Below, one piece after another: positions 44,691 through 57,679 of a stretch of DNA of 64,000 nucleotides (positions within the stretch are counted from its first letter, which is position 1; the number at the start of each line of letters is the position of its first letter). Both the position numbers and the translations under genes were made by a program. The stretch is from Crossaster papposus. Lineage: Eukaryota; Echinodermata; Asteroidea; Velatida; Solasteridae. The stretch lies in contig JBAIAA010000019.1 of assembly GCA_037893245.1 (NCBI GenBank), positions 1,240,001-1,304,000 on the forward strand, given 5' to 3'. The notes beneath the pieces were generated by a model that searched no databases, was not told where the DNA came from, and saw nothing but the letters and a program-made list of their open reading frames with translations.

Positions 44691-45530
44691 ACTGTCCATA
44701 GTTGAGAGTGATAATGGTTTGGCAGGCTGTAGTACAGAGCAGAGGAGGTATACAATTACAAGTACAAGGGAACAACTTATTACCAAATCACGTGTTTATC
44801 AGATCACGTGTTTGTGCATTTTTTTGTGTGACAAAAGCAGAAAATACATGAAGCGTTGCCGAACCGAAGTCAGATGTACGTAAACGCAACAAAATCATAT
44901 TTAATTATCAAGAAGACCAACAATTACTTAATTTTGTTTTCTATGAAAACTCACATTTTCTGTGCTGTGAATTATGTACTCACAGTAATTTTATTGAAAG
45001 ACGTGTGCACCTTTTTATATATCAGATAATGTAAGCCATTTAGATATCTTTGTCATTGTGATCTAATAGTCACAGGTTTTTTTTTAAAATAAAACCTGTT
45101 TTACATGTCACGTAAGTCGTTTCTTGCATCGATAATAGTGTATAAACCCCAAGACATAAAAAAGATGGTTTTATAGTGGCTGTCATTTAGAACAAACTTT
45201 CTAAAATAATTATGCAGTTATGAACTCTGTTTACTGTGTTAATGATGCATACGACGTGGTAAAACACAAGATGAGCCCTTGGGCACGTTCTCCCTGTATA
45301 AAGTGGGGCAGGTTCGCCCTGTGGCGGACTCACTTCACGATGGTGGGCGGACTTGCCCCATCAAATTTATATGCCTATTATTTATTTAAACAAACTACCT
45401 TTTTATATTTTAAGGTGAAATAAACACATATAGAGAGATATTCTTTTATTTATTAATGTCAGGTTGCAAAACTAGCACTCGTTTACATACTATGTTAATG
45501 AAACCAGAATACTTTGATAAATAAAGTTTT
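44691..45530. other. no recognised gene
   Basis: Contains 'gggcaggttcgccctgtggc' and 'gggcggacttgccccatc', low-copy repeat motifs. Nothing coding supported. Confidence 0.3.
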
Positions 45531-45860
45531 AAAAAGGTTATAAGCATAACATATTATGGATTACCATGACAAGTTGTTCCAAGTTGTACTTTACAATCAC
45601 TAAATAAACTGTTGATTAGAAATTACAAGTTGTGGTTCATGACTATTTTGTTTGTTAGTATTTTCAGTTTACATTTAGCAGTTTAAATATGAGAAAATAT
45701 TAGAGAATTTAATAACTATTAAGTTTAAAGCATTATCGTTTAATATTCAACAGTTTAATGAGACAAAACTGTTGCTCAGAAATCACAAGTTGTGGTTCAT
45801 AACCATTTGGTTTGCTTCTATTAATTTATTTTAACAAACTAATAACGAGACTGAACTACA
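45530..45860. repeat. second copy of the 19030-19390 repeat
   Basis: Same tandem 'acaagttgtggttcat' arrangement. It follows beta copy C as the other follows copy A, so the duplication probably extended this far. Confidence 0.6.
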
Positions 45861-45948
45861 TGTGTATATACAGCTACATATGCATGTGTTCTGTACGTAG
45901 GGCGTGACCCTCAAGCCAGAGCCAGTTTGCCAAAAGTTGACTTAAATT

Positions 45949-46043
45949 AAATAAGTTTAGGGCCTAATATTTCGATCTTAACAAGATCTTCTACAGAGAC
46001 GAAGATCTTGTTAAGATCGAAATATTAGGCCCTAAACTTATTT
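45949..46043. repeat. perfect 43-bp-stem hairpin
   Basis: Left stem 45949-45991 and right stem 46001-46043 are exact reverse complements; the loop is TACAGAGAC. Includes TTAGGGCCTAATATTTCG and GAAGATCTTGTTAAGATCG. Confidence 0.95.
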
Positions 46044-46459
46044 GATTTGTATATTTATAGTCATTCCAGTCAGTAAGCAGTTTGCAGCAGTTTTAATCTT
46101 ATTCATGTTTTATTCAAATTATTAGTAATATTTGCTTTTGTTTTTAATGTCTTATTCTACATAAAAAGATTATAAGGGACATCTTTGGAGAAATATATTT
46201 AAAAAAATACCAACATGCAGTTGTGGGAAATAGCTTAATCTGATTGGACATTGGATTGGCTTTTGTGGAAATTATTTGTGGAAATTGGAAAATCATTAGG
46301 TTCGGAGTAAACCAAGTTATTTGTGAACAAGACCCTGCTCAGGATTCAAGACATACGTCTGCCACAGTCTTCTGAGGGACCAACAGTTAGCTGTGGATTC
46401 GTCACGAAAATACGGTTTGCTGTAGACTCGTAAAAATAATCTATACTTTCAACATAGTA

Positions 46460-47290
46460 TGGCGTCACAGAAACAGATCAATTATGAAGATACGTGGCAG
46501 CTGTAACAGGCTTTCCCTGTGTTTTATTTTCAAGATTTTGAAAAGACCCAGTATTAACATGCAAACACTGGCACCCATAAATAAGAACTGGTGTTTGAAC
46601 TGTGTTCCAAACATGGATTTTAACACACGTTGAGCTGCCATTTTTACACATGCCAATACATTGCAGAGAGTAATACGCCTTTTGACCTTTTACAAATTCT
46701 CTCCTCGATATGCAAATTAGACTTCAGGTTCTTTGACAGAACAACGCCTAAATAGGTAATAGAGTGTGTGATATTAATTTTACTTCCATTCAGAACCCAG
46801 AATGGGTTCAAAGATAATGTGTTCTCATCAAAAATAGTACAAGTGGTTTTACTGGGATTGAGACGCAGACCATGTGATGTGATATATAATCATTATCATA
46901 ATCAATAAGCTTTTCAAGACCAGTGATGGTTAAACTAGATAACAACAAATCATCAACATAGCAACAAACATTATAAGTGAATTGAGCAATAACAATGCCA
47001 CATTCTAGGGCACTAAGACCAGAGACAAGATCTCAATAGAACCAAAATAAAATTGAAGGGAGATGAAAATCCTCCTTGTCTTGTGCCTTTACAAATATTC
47101 ATTTTCCTGCCGATTTGTTCGAGTCCATTTAACTTTCACTGCCAAGTTAGTATACGAGCATCACCACCAGTCTTTACCAATGTTCTCACATAACTTATCG
47201 AAAATGATACATGACTCGACTCGACTTGACCTTCTTGACCTAATGACTCAACTAGACTCGACTCGACTCGAGTCACAACAATCAGTGACT
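46460..47290 (-). pseudogene. non-LTR RT relic with template-grip and YVDD boxes
   Basis: On the minus strand KGTRQGGFSSP (47070-47090), then in a shifted frame DLVSGLSALECGIVI, CCYVDDLLLSSLTITGLEKL (46949-46965 for YVDD), then CVKIHVWNTVQTPVLIYGC. The order GTRQGG-SP then (Y/F)xDD is that of RT motifs B and C. Two or more frameshifts and stops. Separate from the LINE at 36018. Confidence 0.8.
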
Positions 47291-47559
47291 GGTTAAAACT
47301 CTTACACAAGCTTTTAGTGAATTATAGTGGGGAAATCCAAAATCAACTTCACTGAGCCCGTAATGATAATCTGTCCAGTAAGCACTTCAATAAACTTACC
47401 CAGATATTTCTTCTCCCTCTTAAATATAATGCTGTGCGGCGAAAAATGTTCGTACTGAATCCTGCAGTGTTTCCTCAAGCTAGACTCACAATTAAACAAA
47501 TCAGTATCAAACCATACACTATATATATTACAGGTTTAGTCGTCACCGTTTTTCAACTG

Positions 47560-48540
47560 TCGGGACGACAACGTATAATATCTAATCAAAAGCCAAGGTG
47601 GACAATAGCCCCCGTATACCGAGGCTGCTCCAATCATGTGTCGGTACCAAGCTAGAAACACGCCCAGTGTTTGCATATTTTTTTACTAATGAATATCGCC
47701 TATTGCATATATACTTTCACGCCTCATTTCAAATTCCTAAGACCACGCACGTGGGTCTTATTAAGTGAGAATGCGCTTGGAAGTTGTGCACAATGAAAAG
47801 ACAGCTAAGGGGGCGTTTTATTGTTGGTTGCTTTAAATACAAGATGTTAGAATGTCATTACAATGAACGTGAACTGTCGTTTTATATTGGCACGTGGATC
47901 GTGATTTCGTTTAGTGCTTATTGTTTGGGCAAACAAGAAGCTGCTTATAAGCCGTACAATAAAGTATCTATATTCAATTAGAGGTAGCCACCTTTACAAA
48001 GACATTGGTGAAGACATTTCTTGGTAAGGAATTTATTCCCAGATTTGCCAGAAATCTGATAATATTCCCTGACTAAAATATAAAAGAGTAAAAAGACAAT
48101 TTGGGCCCGTGACGTCGGTGATATTTTGTCGGTCTGCGGGTTTTATAAGGAACATCTTGCAGAGTAAAACACTAGGAATTTGTGTAAAGCATGGTATTAC
48201 TGCTAGAGTTATGGCCGAGGTTCATTGCTTTTAGGGTTTTATTCGCCTACTGTGATTATACAGGATGCCGTAGGCGTGTTCCTGGCAATACAAAGGGCAC
48301 AACTTGTGATGGTTGGCCGGACATGGTCGGCTGGACATGGTTGGCTACACACATTTTCCGTACTGGTAACTTGTTTACTTTGTACTGCCAGCAACAATTA
48401 TACCCAGCACGATATGTATACCTAGCACGATATGTGGCAGAGAGGGTACCCCCCTCTTATCACTATACTTTATACGCACTCAACACTATTGTAACCTAAC
48501 CCATCCCCCTTGAAACCTAAAAGGAATTCCTGAGATTCCG
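47560..48540. other. no recognised gene
   Basis: No exon or element with support. 'cacgatatgtggcagag' at 48427 is a partial match to the poly-C repeat. Confidence 0.3.
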
Positions 48541-49239
48541 GAAACACAATGGTCAACACAAAAGAGGGGGGGGGGGGGGGGGGGTTTCTCTGCCACATAT
48601 CGCGCTTCATATGGCAACAATTTATTCGCCATGGGTACTGTCCCCGATGATGAGAGGTCAGGAACTTCGCGGTGCGACGTCGGCGTAAAAAAACTGCTCT
48701 CACGCGGTACAACCAAAATGTCCGCGACTGCTGAAAAACGGACTAGTATAGGCCGCTGAGAACTGTTGAGCGTGTGGCTCCCTTGTTCATTGTTGACTTA
48801 AAGTGACGTACACACTACTTGTACAAGTATTTTCAAATTACATGTAAGAATAAGGGTTTCTAATTGATTTATATCCGTTAACTTGCACGTGAATTTCTTT
48901 TGACTGCATTATTTGGAAAATTAAATTTTATAACTTGCATGTGAGCATTTGTTTATGTTAATTGTTTTCCCTGTAGCATGCCTCATGGAAAATTTGCATG
49001 TGATTTAATACAATTACGTTGCTTTTCTTTGTTATTTCCCTTTTGGTCGATTTTTATTCATTTATTTAAATATTAATTGGTTTAGTAATTTAATTCAGTT
49101 GTTTACTTATTTATTAAATAATTATTTCAATTCATTTTCATTTTACTGCTCTTTCTCGATTGTGTTTTTCTTTCCTGGGGTGAGCTAGAGTCCTAAAGTT
49201 GTTTACCACATGGCAGTCGTCCTGTGGTCCAATTCACAG

Positions 49240-49960
49240 CTGGCGTGTGTGACTGCATGGCAGTGTGTGACATAACTATACTGCGTACGCAGTTCCATAT
49301 AGAGTAAACACGAAAGATGGCGTCGCTTATAGTCGAATTGGTCGAGAAACACGTTATTGACCGAAAACAGTCAGAATGTCACTTGCTCGAGGCGACTTAC
49401 ACAAACTGAGTTAACCGTTAACACAAACGGTGTACGATAAACACATAAGATTAAATAACTCGGCAGACACAGTTGAAGTTAACTCTGATACATGGGTATA
49501 CACTCTAAAAACTGTGTTTAGCGAGGAAACACTATGATCAGTTTGTAAACATGTTTAGAAGCTAAATGCATGCATCCAATTCCTAAACATCAACGTTTAA
49601 TGGCTAAACACAAGCCGTCCTCATGCTAAACATGTTTAGCATTTAAACATGTTTACAAACTGATAGCAAAGTGTGAACTGGTAGTGTGTGACACGGCGAT
49701 ATACTGTAATTGCTGCGTACGCAGTTACATATAGAGTAAACACAAACGATGGCGTCGCTTAGTCGAATTGCTCGAGAAACACGTTGACCCAAAACAGTCA
49801 GAATGTCACTTTCTCGAGGCGACTTAGTTGTTGTACTCTACACAAACTGGGTTATTGTTTAATAAAACAAATCCTAGTAACAAGATTTACGGTGTACGTT
49901 AAGATTAAATAACTCGGCAGACAAAAATCACGGTTGAAGTTAACTCTGACACATGGGTAC
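49240..49960. repeat. tandem duplication with ATGGCGTCGCTTA
   Basis: 'ctgcgtacgcagtt', 'catatagagtaaacac' and 'gatggcgtcgctta' occur near 49280-49330 and 49715-49760. The two copies are separated by the element at 49501. In-frame stops soon follow the ATGs, so coding is not supported. Confidence 0.65.
49501..49690. mobile_element. CACTCTAAAAAC element with GTTTA palindromes
   Basis: The left end CACTCTAAAAACTGTGTTTAG matches the end of the element at 11573. An interior palindrome AGTTTGTAAACATGTTTA ... reverse complement spans 49538-49670. The right end is lost. Confidence 0.55.
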
Positions 49961-49999
49961 GGCGAGAAAGTGGGCACGGAAAGAACTCACATTTTACAC

Positions 50000-52445
50000 A
50001 AAAAACAACGTAAACTGACAACTAACAATGATACATATAAATACAACAACGTTTACACACAAATACAAAGCGAATAGACGTACTTTAACAGGAATATACA
50101 GCATGGTACTGTGAGGTATTTATGTACATTAACTTTTAGAACAGTCCTGTTTAAGGCCAATTCTGATTTACGGGATGGGCGAAAACCCGCAAAACAAAAC
50201 CTATTTAGGGGGGAAGACAAGGGGAAATTCCCATCCCAGGCCTTGAATTTGCCATTGTTGGGGGCAAGGCCACTTTGTTTTTAAATGAAGCAAAATTATG
50301 GAGGGCACCAAAGCCAGTATGTATAGGACACCAATACTAAACAAATTCTGGAGAAAGGGCACGGAGGCTAAAATGAGAAATGTTTGCAATGCAACCCTAA
50401 CTCCCTAATGGTGTGTGGACAATCATGTTGGAATTGAAGGATTCAGGACTGTTGGAGCTAAATTAGACTGTAGACTGCATGATCAGGAATGAGATGGTCA
50501 TCACTGTAAGTGCTTGATGCATCAGAGTCAAGATATGGGGCAGCCATGTCAGATGCTATCATGTATTGCGGAATATACTTTTTGCCTGGCGGGTGGCAGT
50601 ACATTGCTGTGGCTGGAGAAATTGGAGAAAAACCACCATTTTATTTCACAACAGTATGACGCTATTTTCCATTTCTGTTTACTTATTTAACCTGGCATAT
50701 CAAGCTTCCATAGCAAACAATGGAACGTACTGGTTCGCTGGGCCCAGGCACCGGGAAGCACTGATGCGATTCGCGCTACGTGCATTTCGAAAGGTCACGG
50801 TGCGGTATATACGCTACCCGCCAGAGAATGCCGTGTGTAAAGCTGCACCAGCGCTTCCCATGCAGCGCCCAGTATGAGCGGTGTGACCGAGCGAAAGTAC
50901 TGGTTACTAATTTGTGGGAACGAAATAGCCGAGGCCCAAAAACCATTACCACCCTGCCCCTTCCTGGGCTTCATTATAATCGTGATGACGATTAGACTGT
51001 ACTATTAGACAATGGGCCGAGTCTGATTATTGTGTTCGTTCTACGTGAACTTTATTTTGATAGGCCATCAAAACATCAATGTTCATTGGAGCTGTTGTTG
51101 CTAAATACCAAAATAAATGTTCGCTCTTGAAGAAGTGTCAATAATGTGTATTTTTCGCGAAAATATGAACCGATAATTTATTTTTACCAAACTGGCCGTT
51201 CCTTAAACCCCGGCTTCGGACCGTGTACGGCTCCAGCGTTATTGTCAAACTGCATCACTGAAGCCAAGCTGAAACAAAGTTCCGTTTGAAAAAAAACGGC
51301 ACTCACGTGACTATTAAAACCTAAATTGTGACCAATCAAAAATAATTGTGCATACAATTCACCATTTCTGTCATTTCAAATGGTATTGCAACATTAACTT
51401 TAATCACAATAAACAATTCAGTATGCCCAGTAAGATTACAGATCCAGTGTAAAATAAAATAAAACTGTAGGGTGGGGCGGGCTAAGAAAATAGCGAATAA
51501 TTTTGTCTGGTTGCGACATTACATTTCTTTATCCACTATTAAATAAAATTTAATCCAAAATAAATAGCAAAAAACAACGTAAACTGACAACTAACAATAA
51601 AACATATAAATACAACAACATTTACACACAAATACACAGCGAATAGACGTACAAGGATATTAACATGAATATACAGCATGGTACTGTGAGGTATTTCTGT
51701 ACATTAACTTTTAGAACAGTCCTGTTTAAGGCCAATTCTGATTTACGGGATGGGCGAAAACCCGCAAAACAAAACCTATTTAGGGGGGAAGACAAGGGGA
51801 AATTCCCATCCCAGGCCTTGAATTTGCCATTGTTGGGGACAAGGCCACTTTGTTCTTGAATGAAGCAAAATTATGGAGGGCACCAAAGCCAGTATGTATA
51901 GGACACCAATACTAAACAAATTCTGGAGAAAGGGCACGGAGGCTAAAATGAGAAATGTTTGCAATGCAACCCTAACTCCCTAATGGGTGTGTGGACAATC
52001 ATGTTGAAATTTGAGGATACAGGACTGTTGGCGCTAAATTAGACTGTAGACTGCTCGATCAGGAATGAGATGGTCATCACTGTAAGTGCTTGATGCATCA
52101 GAGTCAAGATATGGGGCAGCCATGTCAGATGCTATCATGTATTGCGGAATATACTTTTTGCCTGGCTGGTGGCAGTATATTGCTGTGGCTGGAGGAATTG
52201 GAGAAAAACACCCTTCCATTTCTGTTTACTATATCAAGCTCTCGTAGCAAACAATGGATGGAAATTGATGGTTCGCTGGGCCTGCAAACACCGGGAAGCG
52301 CTGATGCGATTCGCGCTACGTGCATTTCGAAAGGTCACGGCGCGGTATATACGCTACCTGCCAGAGAATGCCGTGTGCAAAGCTGCATCAGTGCTTTCCA
52401 TGCAGCGCCCAGTATGGGCGGTGTGACCGAGCGAAAGTACTAGGT
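50000..52445. repeat. tandem segmental duplication, ~1.57-kb offset
   Basis: 50000-50880 and 51567-52440 are colinear and highly similar (aaaacaacgtaaactgacaa; gcgattcgcgctacgtgcat). On the minus strand each copy has TATATA (near 50815 and 52350) in a CpG-rich stretch, followed by ATGATAGCATCTGACATG and a short acidic frame (AAPYLDSDASSTYSDDH) ending at a stop. This looks like a promoter and truncated 5' end of an unidentified gene or element. Confidence 0.7.
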
Positions 52446-52574
52446 ACTAATTCGACAAACAATAGACATATAGTGTGGATTTTATTTTGTTAATGTATTT
52501 CATTATTATGTATTTCATTACAAGCTCGCCTTACGTGAAACCAATTAAAAGTGCCCCTTTAAACAAAATAGCTG

Positions 52575-52650
52575 TTTAACCCCCCCCCCCCCTAAAAATA
52601 AATAAATAAATAAAATAAAAAAAAAAATAAAAATAAAAAAAAAAATATTG
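52575..52650. repeat. poly-C and A/T low-complexity tract
   Basis: A C-run followed by AAATA repeats. Confidence 0.9.
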
Positions 52651-52659
52651 CAGATCAAT

Positions 52660-54530
52660 TTGGGCACCAATCAAGCCAAAGGTAATGATTTACATGTAAA
52701 CAGGGGTAAACAGTTCATATTGCCACCAACAACTTTGTCATGAGATTAACATATGGGGCGAGTTAGCTCGAGTCAATACAACCTTAGGTGGGAAAAAAAT
52801 GTATGGGGCAAAGTAGCTTAGGGGTGACGTTTTTTTGAAAACAAAGTGAGAACAAACAACTCGTCCCGTGCAATTTTCGCCCCATCAACTTTGTTAATGT
52901 GAAATAACTCTCCAAAGTGCCACTTTCGCAAAAATGAACATTCTAAATTGTTAAGTATGCCCTAAATATCAATTCGTGAACTACCAAGGCGAAGATCACC
53001 AAAATGACTTTCTAAAAGGATTATATATAAAGTGAGGACTTTGTGCTATAAGTCGTTTTTTTTTAAATACGGCCAAAGAACCATGTTTTGGTCGGAACAG
53101 GTACGGCACTACACCCACAAAAACGATCAACCAATGACCGAAGCCATAACATGTACATTTGTGGTAATGAATAACGGTCACGAAACTGGCCCCTGTACAA
53201 TATGGATTTTGGAAGTCTCGTTTTTCGCCCCGTCAAACTAGACTTGATCTATAAGTCGGGAATCTGTAGTGACATGGTCGGTCCGTGTTCCGTGTATGTA
53301 GGCCTAAGATCGGTGCCCACATCCACATCGAGCGCCGTCACCACAGACATAAACGCATAGACCGCCAGCTAGCCGTGTGTACAAAACCGTGATTAGAAAA
53401 GTATGGGCAAAACGACGCGTCGGTGGTGGTTGCGCGTAAGGAGGACACTTTATGTGTGTGTGAATTACACCTATCATATTGAGGACACGACACTAAAATG
53501 CTGGCTGTCCATTGGTTTCATATTGATGTGCATTCTAAAGTCATCATTGTGATTGCAAATTCCAAATAGTCAAGTACTCTGACGCATCCGTAGGCCTACA
53601 TGTATGTGAACTGACGAAACACCCTGCTTAGCTTTGATGAAGCTTCATTTTGTTCCGATAAAAGTCTTTGATGTTCCTCCAGCTTCGTGTCTGCAGTGCC
53701 ACAGGACAGGATGTTTCGATGTCTCGTTTGCCAGGAATCTTCTTCAGCAGAAAGAATTTATGCAAACCCTTCGTAACGTCTCCCTTCTCCCCGGCAGTCC
53801 AGGGACGACGTTTCACTCGTCTCGAGTTGTTCAGAGATGCCAGACTTCCAGATGGAGCCTGTCGAGAACCTAATGTCACATAGGAAACATTATGCTAATA
53901 AATTAAGCTGACCTTTATAGTCGTTTTCTTATTGGTCGATCGTTGCGTAGAAACTGCATAACTTGAGCTAGCGGTGAAAGGTCATAGCTATCTCGCAAGT
54001 GTTTACGAACACCGCCATCGTTGACATAATATTTTATCAGAGAAAGTTGAGTGATTTTTACGTAGGCTTGTATGAATTACACATGAAGATTTGAACTGTC
54101 TTGCTTGATTGGTGAGGGACATGTGATTGTTTGTAACAAAAATCTTCAAGATGAAGCACGTAAACAATTAGTTGAAAGCCATATTATAGGAATATAATTA
54201 TTTGTTTTCCCAAACTTGTCTACCTGATCTAAATGGAGGACACATGCATGCTAATTAGGCTTGGTTGTAATGTCAGGCAGGATGATTTTGTTAACTTCAT
54301 GATAGTAATACTAATATCAATCAAAATACTCGAAAAAATAAGATGACACTTTCATCTACTATCTAGGCCTACATGTATCATCATGTGGTAACTTACCCAA
54401 GTACTAGTAGACAAGGCGGTACGGCAAGTTCGTAAAGAGAGAAATGTAACCGGACATGTGATTTTTTCTACTTCCTTAAAGCACGTAATCCGTATGTTTA
54501 CGTACATGTACATGTACATGTGTTATGGTA
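52660..54530. other. no recognised gene
   Basis: Both strands are open around 53634-53880 (plus: FLQLRVCSATGQDVSM; minus: KHPVLWHC-type frames) but neither matches a family I recognise. Otherwise no support. Confidence 0.3.
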
Positions 54531-54543
54531 TACGAAGACTACG

Positions 54544-54580
54544 CACGTGGTGCAGTGTACATTGTGTACTGCACCACGTG
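54544..54580. repeat. 13-bp stem hairpin with CACGTG ends
   Basis: CACGTGGTGCAGT and ACTGCACCACGTG, 11-nt loop. Next to CATGTA microsatellite and tandem ATTGTGAATATGC. Confidence 0.85.
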
Positions 54581-54713
54581 GCAATGTATACATTGTGAAT
54601 ATGCATTGTGAATATGCATCTAACGTATGATTGGCTCAACTAGATTGTGTACATGTACACGTACGTCAACAAGGTTGGTCGGGTTTATGCCTCATCGGTC
54701 TTTTTTCATCGAT

Positions 54714-55035
54714 CGGTCGATGGCAACGACCGATCGGTCGATGTAAAAGACCGATCGGTAGAAAGAAAGACCGATCGCTCGATGTAAAAGACCGATCGGT
54801 CGATGTAAAAGACCGATCGGTAGAAAGACCGATCGGTCGATGTAAAAGACCGATCGGTCGATGTAAAAGACCGATCGGTCGATGTAAAAGACCGATCGGT
54901 AGAAAGTCCGATCGGTTGATGTAAAAGACCGATCGGTCGATGTAAAAGACCGATCGGTAGAAAGACCGATCGGTCGATGTAAAAAACCGATCGGTCGATG
55001 TACAAGACCGATCGGTCGATGTAAAAGACCGATCG
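54714..55035. repeat. 21-bp minisatellite of GACCGATCGGTCGATGTAAAA
   Basis: About 11 long units mixed with a short form ending GGTAGAAA. The core CGACCGATCGGTCG is self-complementary. Open on both strands in places (DRSFTST), which follows from the repeat. Confidence 0.95.
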
Positions 55036-55324
55036 ATGCGTTGAACGGGGTTTATGCCTCTTTGGCGTTCCATAAATTATGGCTGTCAACGTCGTTGGTC
55101 TTCATACGTTCCCACGTATCAAAATCGATTCGTATTGAAGCGCGCGCTTTGGTCTCCATTCAAGTCGCCCAATTCGAATGAAACGGGCAAATTGACGCGT
55201 TAGTGGTACGGAGAAAAAAAATCGCGGTCCGGGTGCGATGTTTTTTTCGATACCACTATCTGAGCTGACGTTTATAGTTCCGCACAAAATCCTCCAAACC
55301 ACAAATTAGTACAAAGAAAATGTT

Positions 55325-55563
55325 GCAAATGATCATGGGATTCGATCTCGCGCCTCTAGATCCTGTGCATTATCCACAGTACAGCATTGCTTGTTCGCGT
55401 TTGTATGTAGTGATTCGAGGGCGTCCTCTATATTAATACTGGCTTCGAGCCCAAGAGCAGTAACTTCGTTCAACGATAGTCGGATAGTCGGTTAACGAGT
55501 CGGATTCGAACCACAGACCTTTCGATCCACAGCTCTCCTCTCTACCAACTATGCTATTGGCGA
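55325..55563 (-). mobile_element. tRNA-derived SINE-like element
   Basis: Minus-strand TAGTTGGTAGAG (A box) and GTGGTTCGAATCC (B box) at about 55500-55555. Confidence 0.55.
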
Positions 55564-55788
55564 ATTAGTTCTTTGTCATTCTTTAAATGTATATGATGCT
55601 TGTTTGCAAAACGACAATGGCGATTTGCAGTGGGCGTAGGCCGCCGATGCGGAGGCCCAACCTACGTAAACCACGTCAATACCCTCGAATAGGTCGTCTG
55701 GTCTATCTCCACTAATCGCTTGAAAAATTCAGAGCAAAATTATGTGGCATTTGCATGCGCGTGTGACGTTTCGTGCATAATTACGTAA

Positions 55789-56908
55789 TGGCCGTTTTAG
55801 GCCAACGCGTGAGTAGCGCGTTAAAAATAGTTGATACGCTGGCAAACGCTGAACTTCCACAGAAAAGTCAAGTGGAACCGTGATTTCAGCGTGTCCGTAA
55901 CGCGTTGATAACGGGTTCATAGCGTTCGCCAGCGCGTGAGTAACACGTTAGTAACGCGCTCGACGACTGATGAACGACTGCCCAGCGCGTAAGTAGCGCG
56001 GTTCCAACGCGCGCCAGCGTACTGCAACGACCACATGATTAGTTGTGTGAAAAGCCGACGCGCTACTACAGTAATGGCCCTCTCACACCAGAACGTTTTA
56101 GGCCAACGCGTGAGTAACATGTTGGAATTTCGGCAACACGCGGGTAAACGTTGACCAACGCTAGGCCAGCGTTCGCAACACGCTGAAACACGCTGTCACA
56201 CGCTGAGGCAAAAATACATTTTTCAACATTCCTAACATTTTCAGCGTTTGCCAGCGTGTGACTGCACACGCTGGCGGCGCGCAGGAAGTTCGTTACTCAC
56301 GCGTCGAATGCGCTAGACGATCGTTACCAACCCACTACTCACACGCTGGGGACCCGCTGTCGTATTTTTACTATAAATCAGTGATGCGTTCCTCACACGC
56401 TGAGCGCGTTCCTCACACGCTACTCACGCGCTGGCATACGCTATGAACCCGTTATCAACCTGTATGGACACGCTGAAATCACGGTTCCACTTGACTTTTT
56501 CTGTGAAAGTTCAGCGATTGCCAGCGTATCAACTATTTTTAACGCGCTACTCATGGATTGGCCTAAAACGTTCTGGTGGGACAGGGCCATGACCATGCGT
56601 GTCGCCAGCGTACGCCAGCGTGTGAGCAGCGGGTTGATAACGATCGTCTAGCGTGTTCGACGCGTGAGTAACGAACTTCCAATGTGCCGCCAGCGTGTGC
56701 ATCCACACGCTGGCAAACGCTAGAAATTGTAGGTATGTTGAAAAAAATATGTTTTCCTCAGCATGTGACAGCGTGTCCCAGCGTGTGAGTAACGCGCTCA
56801 GCGCGTTGCTAACGCTGGTCTAGCGTTGGTCAGCGTTTGCCAGCGTGTTGCCATAATTAAAACACGTTTCCACGCGTTGGCCTAAAACGCTCTGGTGTGA
56901 CAGGGCCA
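55789..56908. mobile_element. two interleaved palindromic TIR elements (X and Y)
   Basis: X runs 55789-56589 and Y 56075-56908. Both end TGGCCCTGTCACACC-like / GGTGTGACAGGGCCA and read GTTTTAGGCCAACGCG just inside. TAA flanks Y on both sides (56072-56074, 56909-56911), as in PIF/Harbinger insertion. The interior is dense in CAGCGTGTGAGTAACGCG-type words. Order is X-left, Y-left, X-right, Y-right, not nested. Confidence 0.75.
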
Positions 56909-57049
56909 TAACAGAAGCTTGGTTGCGAGGAAAAAGAGTGAACTTGATGGTTCTGTCGAAGGAATAATGTGATTAGTGAAAGTCGGCACTGGTCCAGAGG
57001 AAAAGTACATCAATTATTTTTCGTTGGTCCAAGTTTCATTAGGCGCCAA

Positions 57050-57480
57050 TGTCACTGAAGGGAGGAGTCGTTTGTCATGCCTTTATAGCCAGGAATATGG
57101 AACAGGCACGAATACCTTCTTCGTGTGGAATGTTCGTGTACAAGAATGAGACGTCAATCGTCCCACTGATGGCCGTGCTGGGAATCTGGTCCTTGAATCC
57201 TTTGAACATGTGCACGAAGTCTGTGTCATGGATGTATGATGGAATCTTAGGGACGAGGGGTTTAAGAAAACTATCAACGAACAGGGAGATGTGTTCCGTT
57301 ACCCGAGACGGTGGGACTACCAGGGTTACCAGTCTTGTGACTGGTCTTGTGACTTTTAAATTTGGCCAACAAAATACAATTTCTCGAAACTTGCTTGAAA
57401 GATGTCTAAGAGACTTAAGAATACAATCCAATTTGATTTAGGGGTAATTGTGGTTTTTAAACGAGAATTTCGTCAGGAAT
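57050..57480 (-). pseudogene. Penelope-like RT relic, second copy
   Basis: The minus strand has EHISLFVDSFLKPLVPKIPS, then DTDFVHMFKGFKDQIP, then IDVSFLYTNIPHEEGI. 'SLYTNIPHEEGI' is the Penelope-type RT motif A region. In another frame GNPGSPTVSGNGT matches the upstream 'GRPIVSGNGT' block, so a frameshift lies between. Only the start of the palm is left. Confidence 0.85.
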
Positions 57481-57679
57481 TTGGGGTTAAATCGGTGAAA
57501 ATTATTATAAAACATTAATGATTTTTGCCCAAATCTTCAATATTTTTGGTGTTTAAATATTGATGCTCCTCTAGCTCTACCTACCAGTGAAATTTCTTGG
57601 TTAAAAAATGTCTAACATAATGTTACATACCGGTAAGTCCGACAATTAAATGTACTTTTTTGTTCGACGTCAGACTTAT

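Noticed and set aside
53634-53880. Overlapping open frames on both strands
   Set aside because: No recognisable domain, no splice-site support; left as unassigned.
54714-55035. CRISPR-like array of 21-bp units
   Set aside because: Units are directly contiguous with no unique spacers, in an animal genome; it is a minisatellite.
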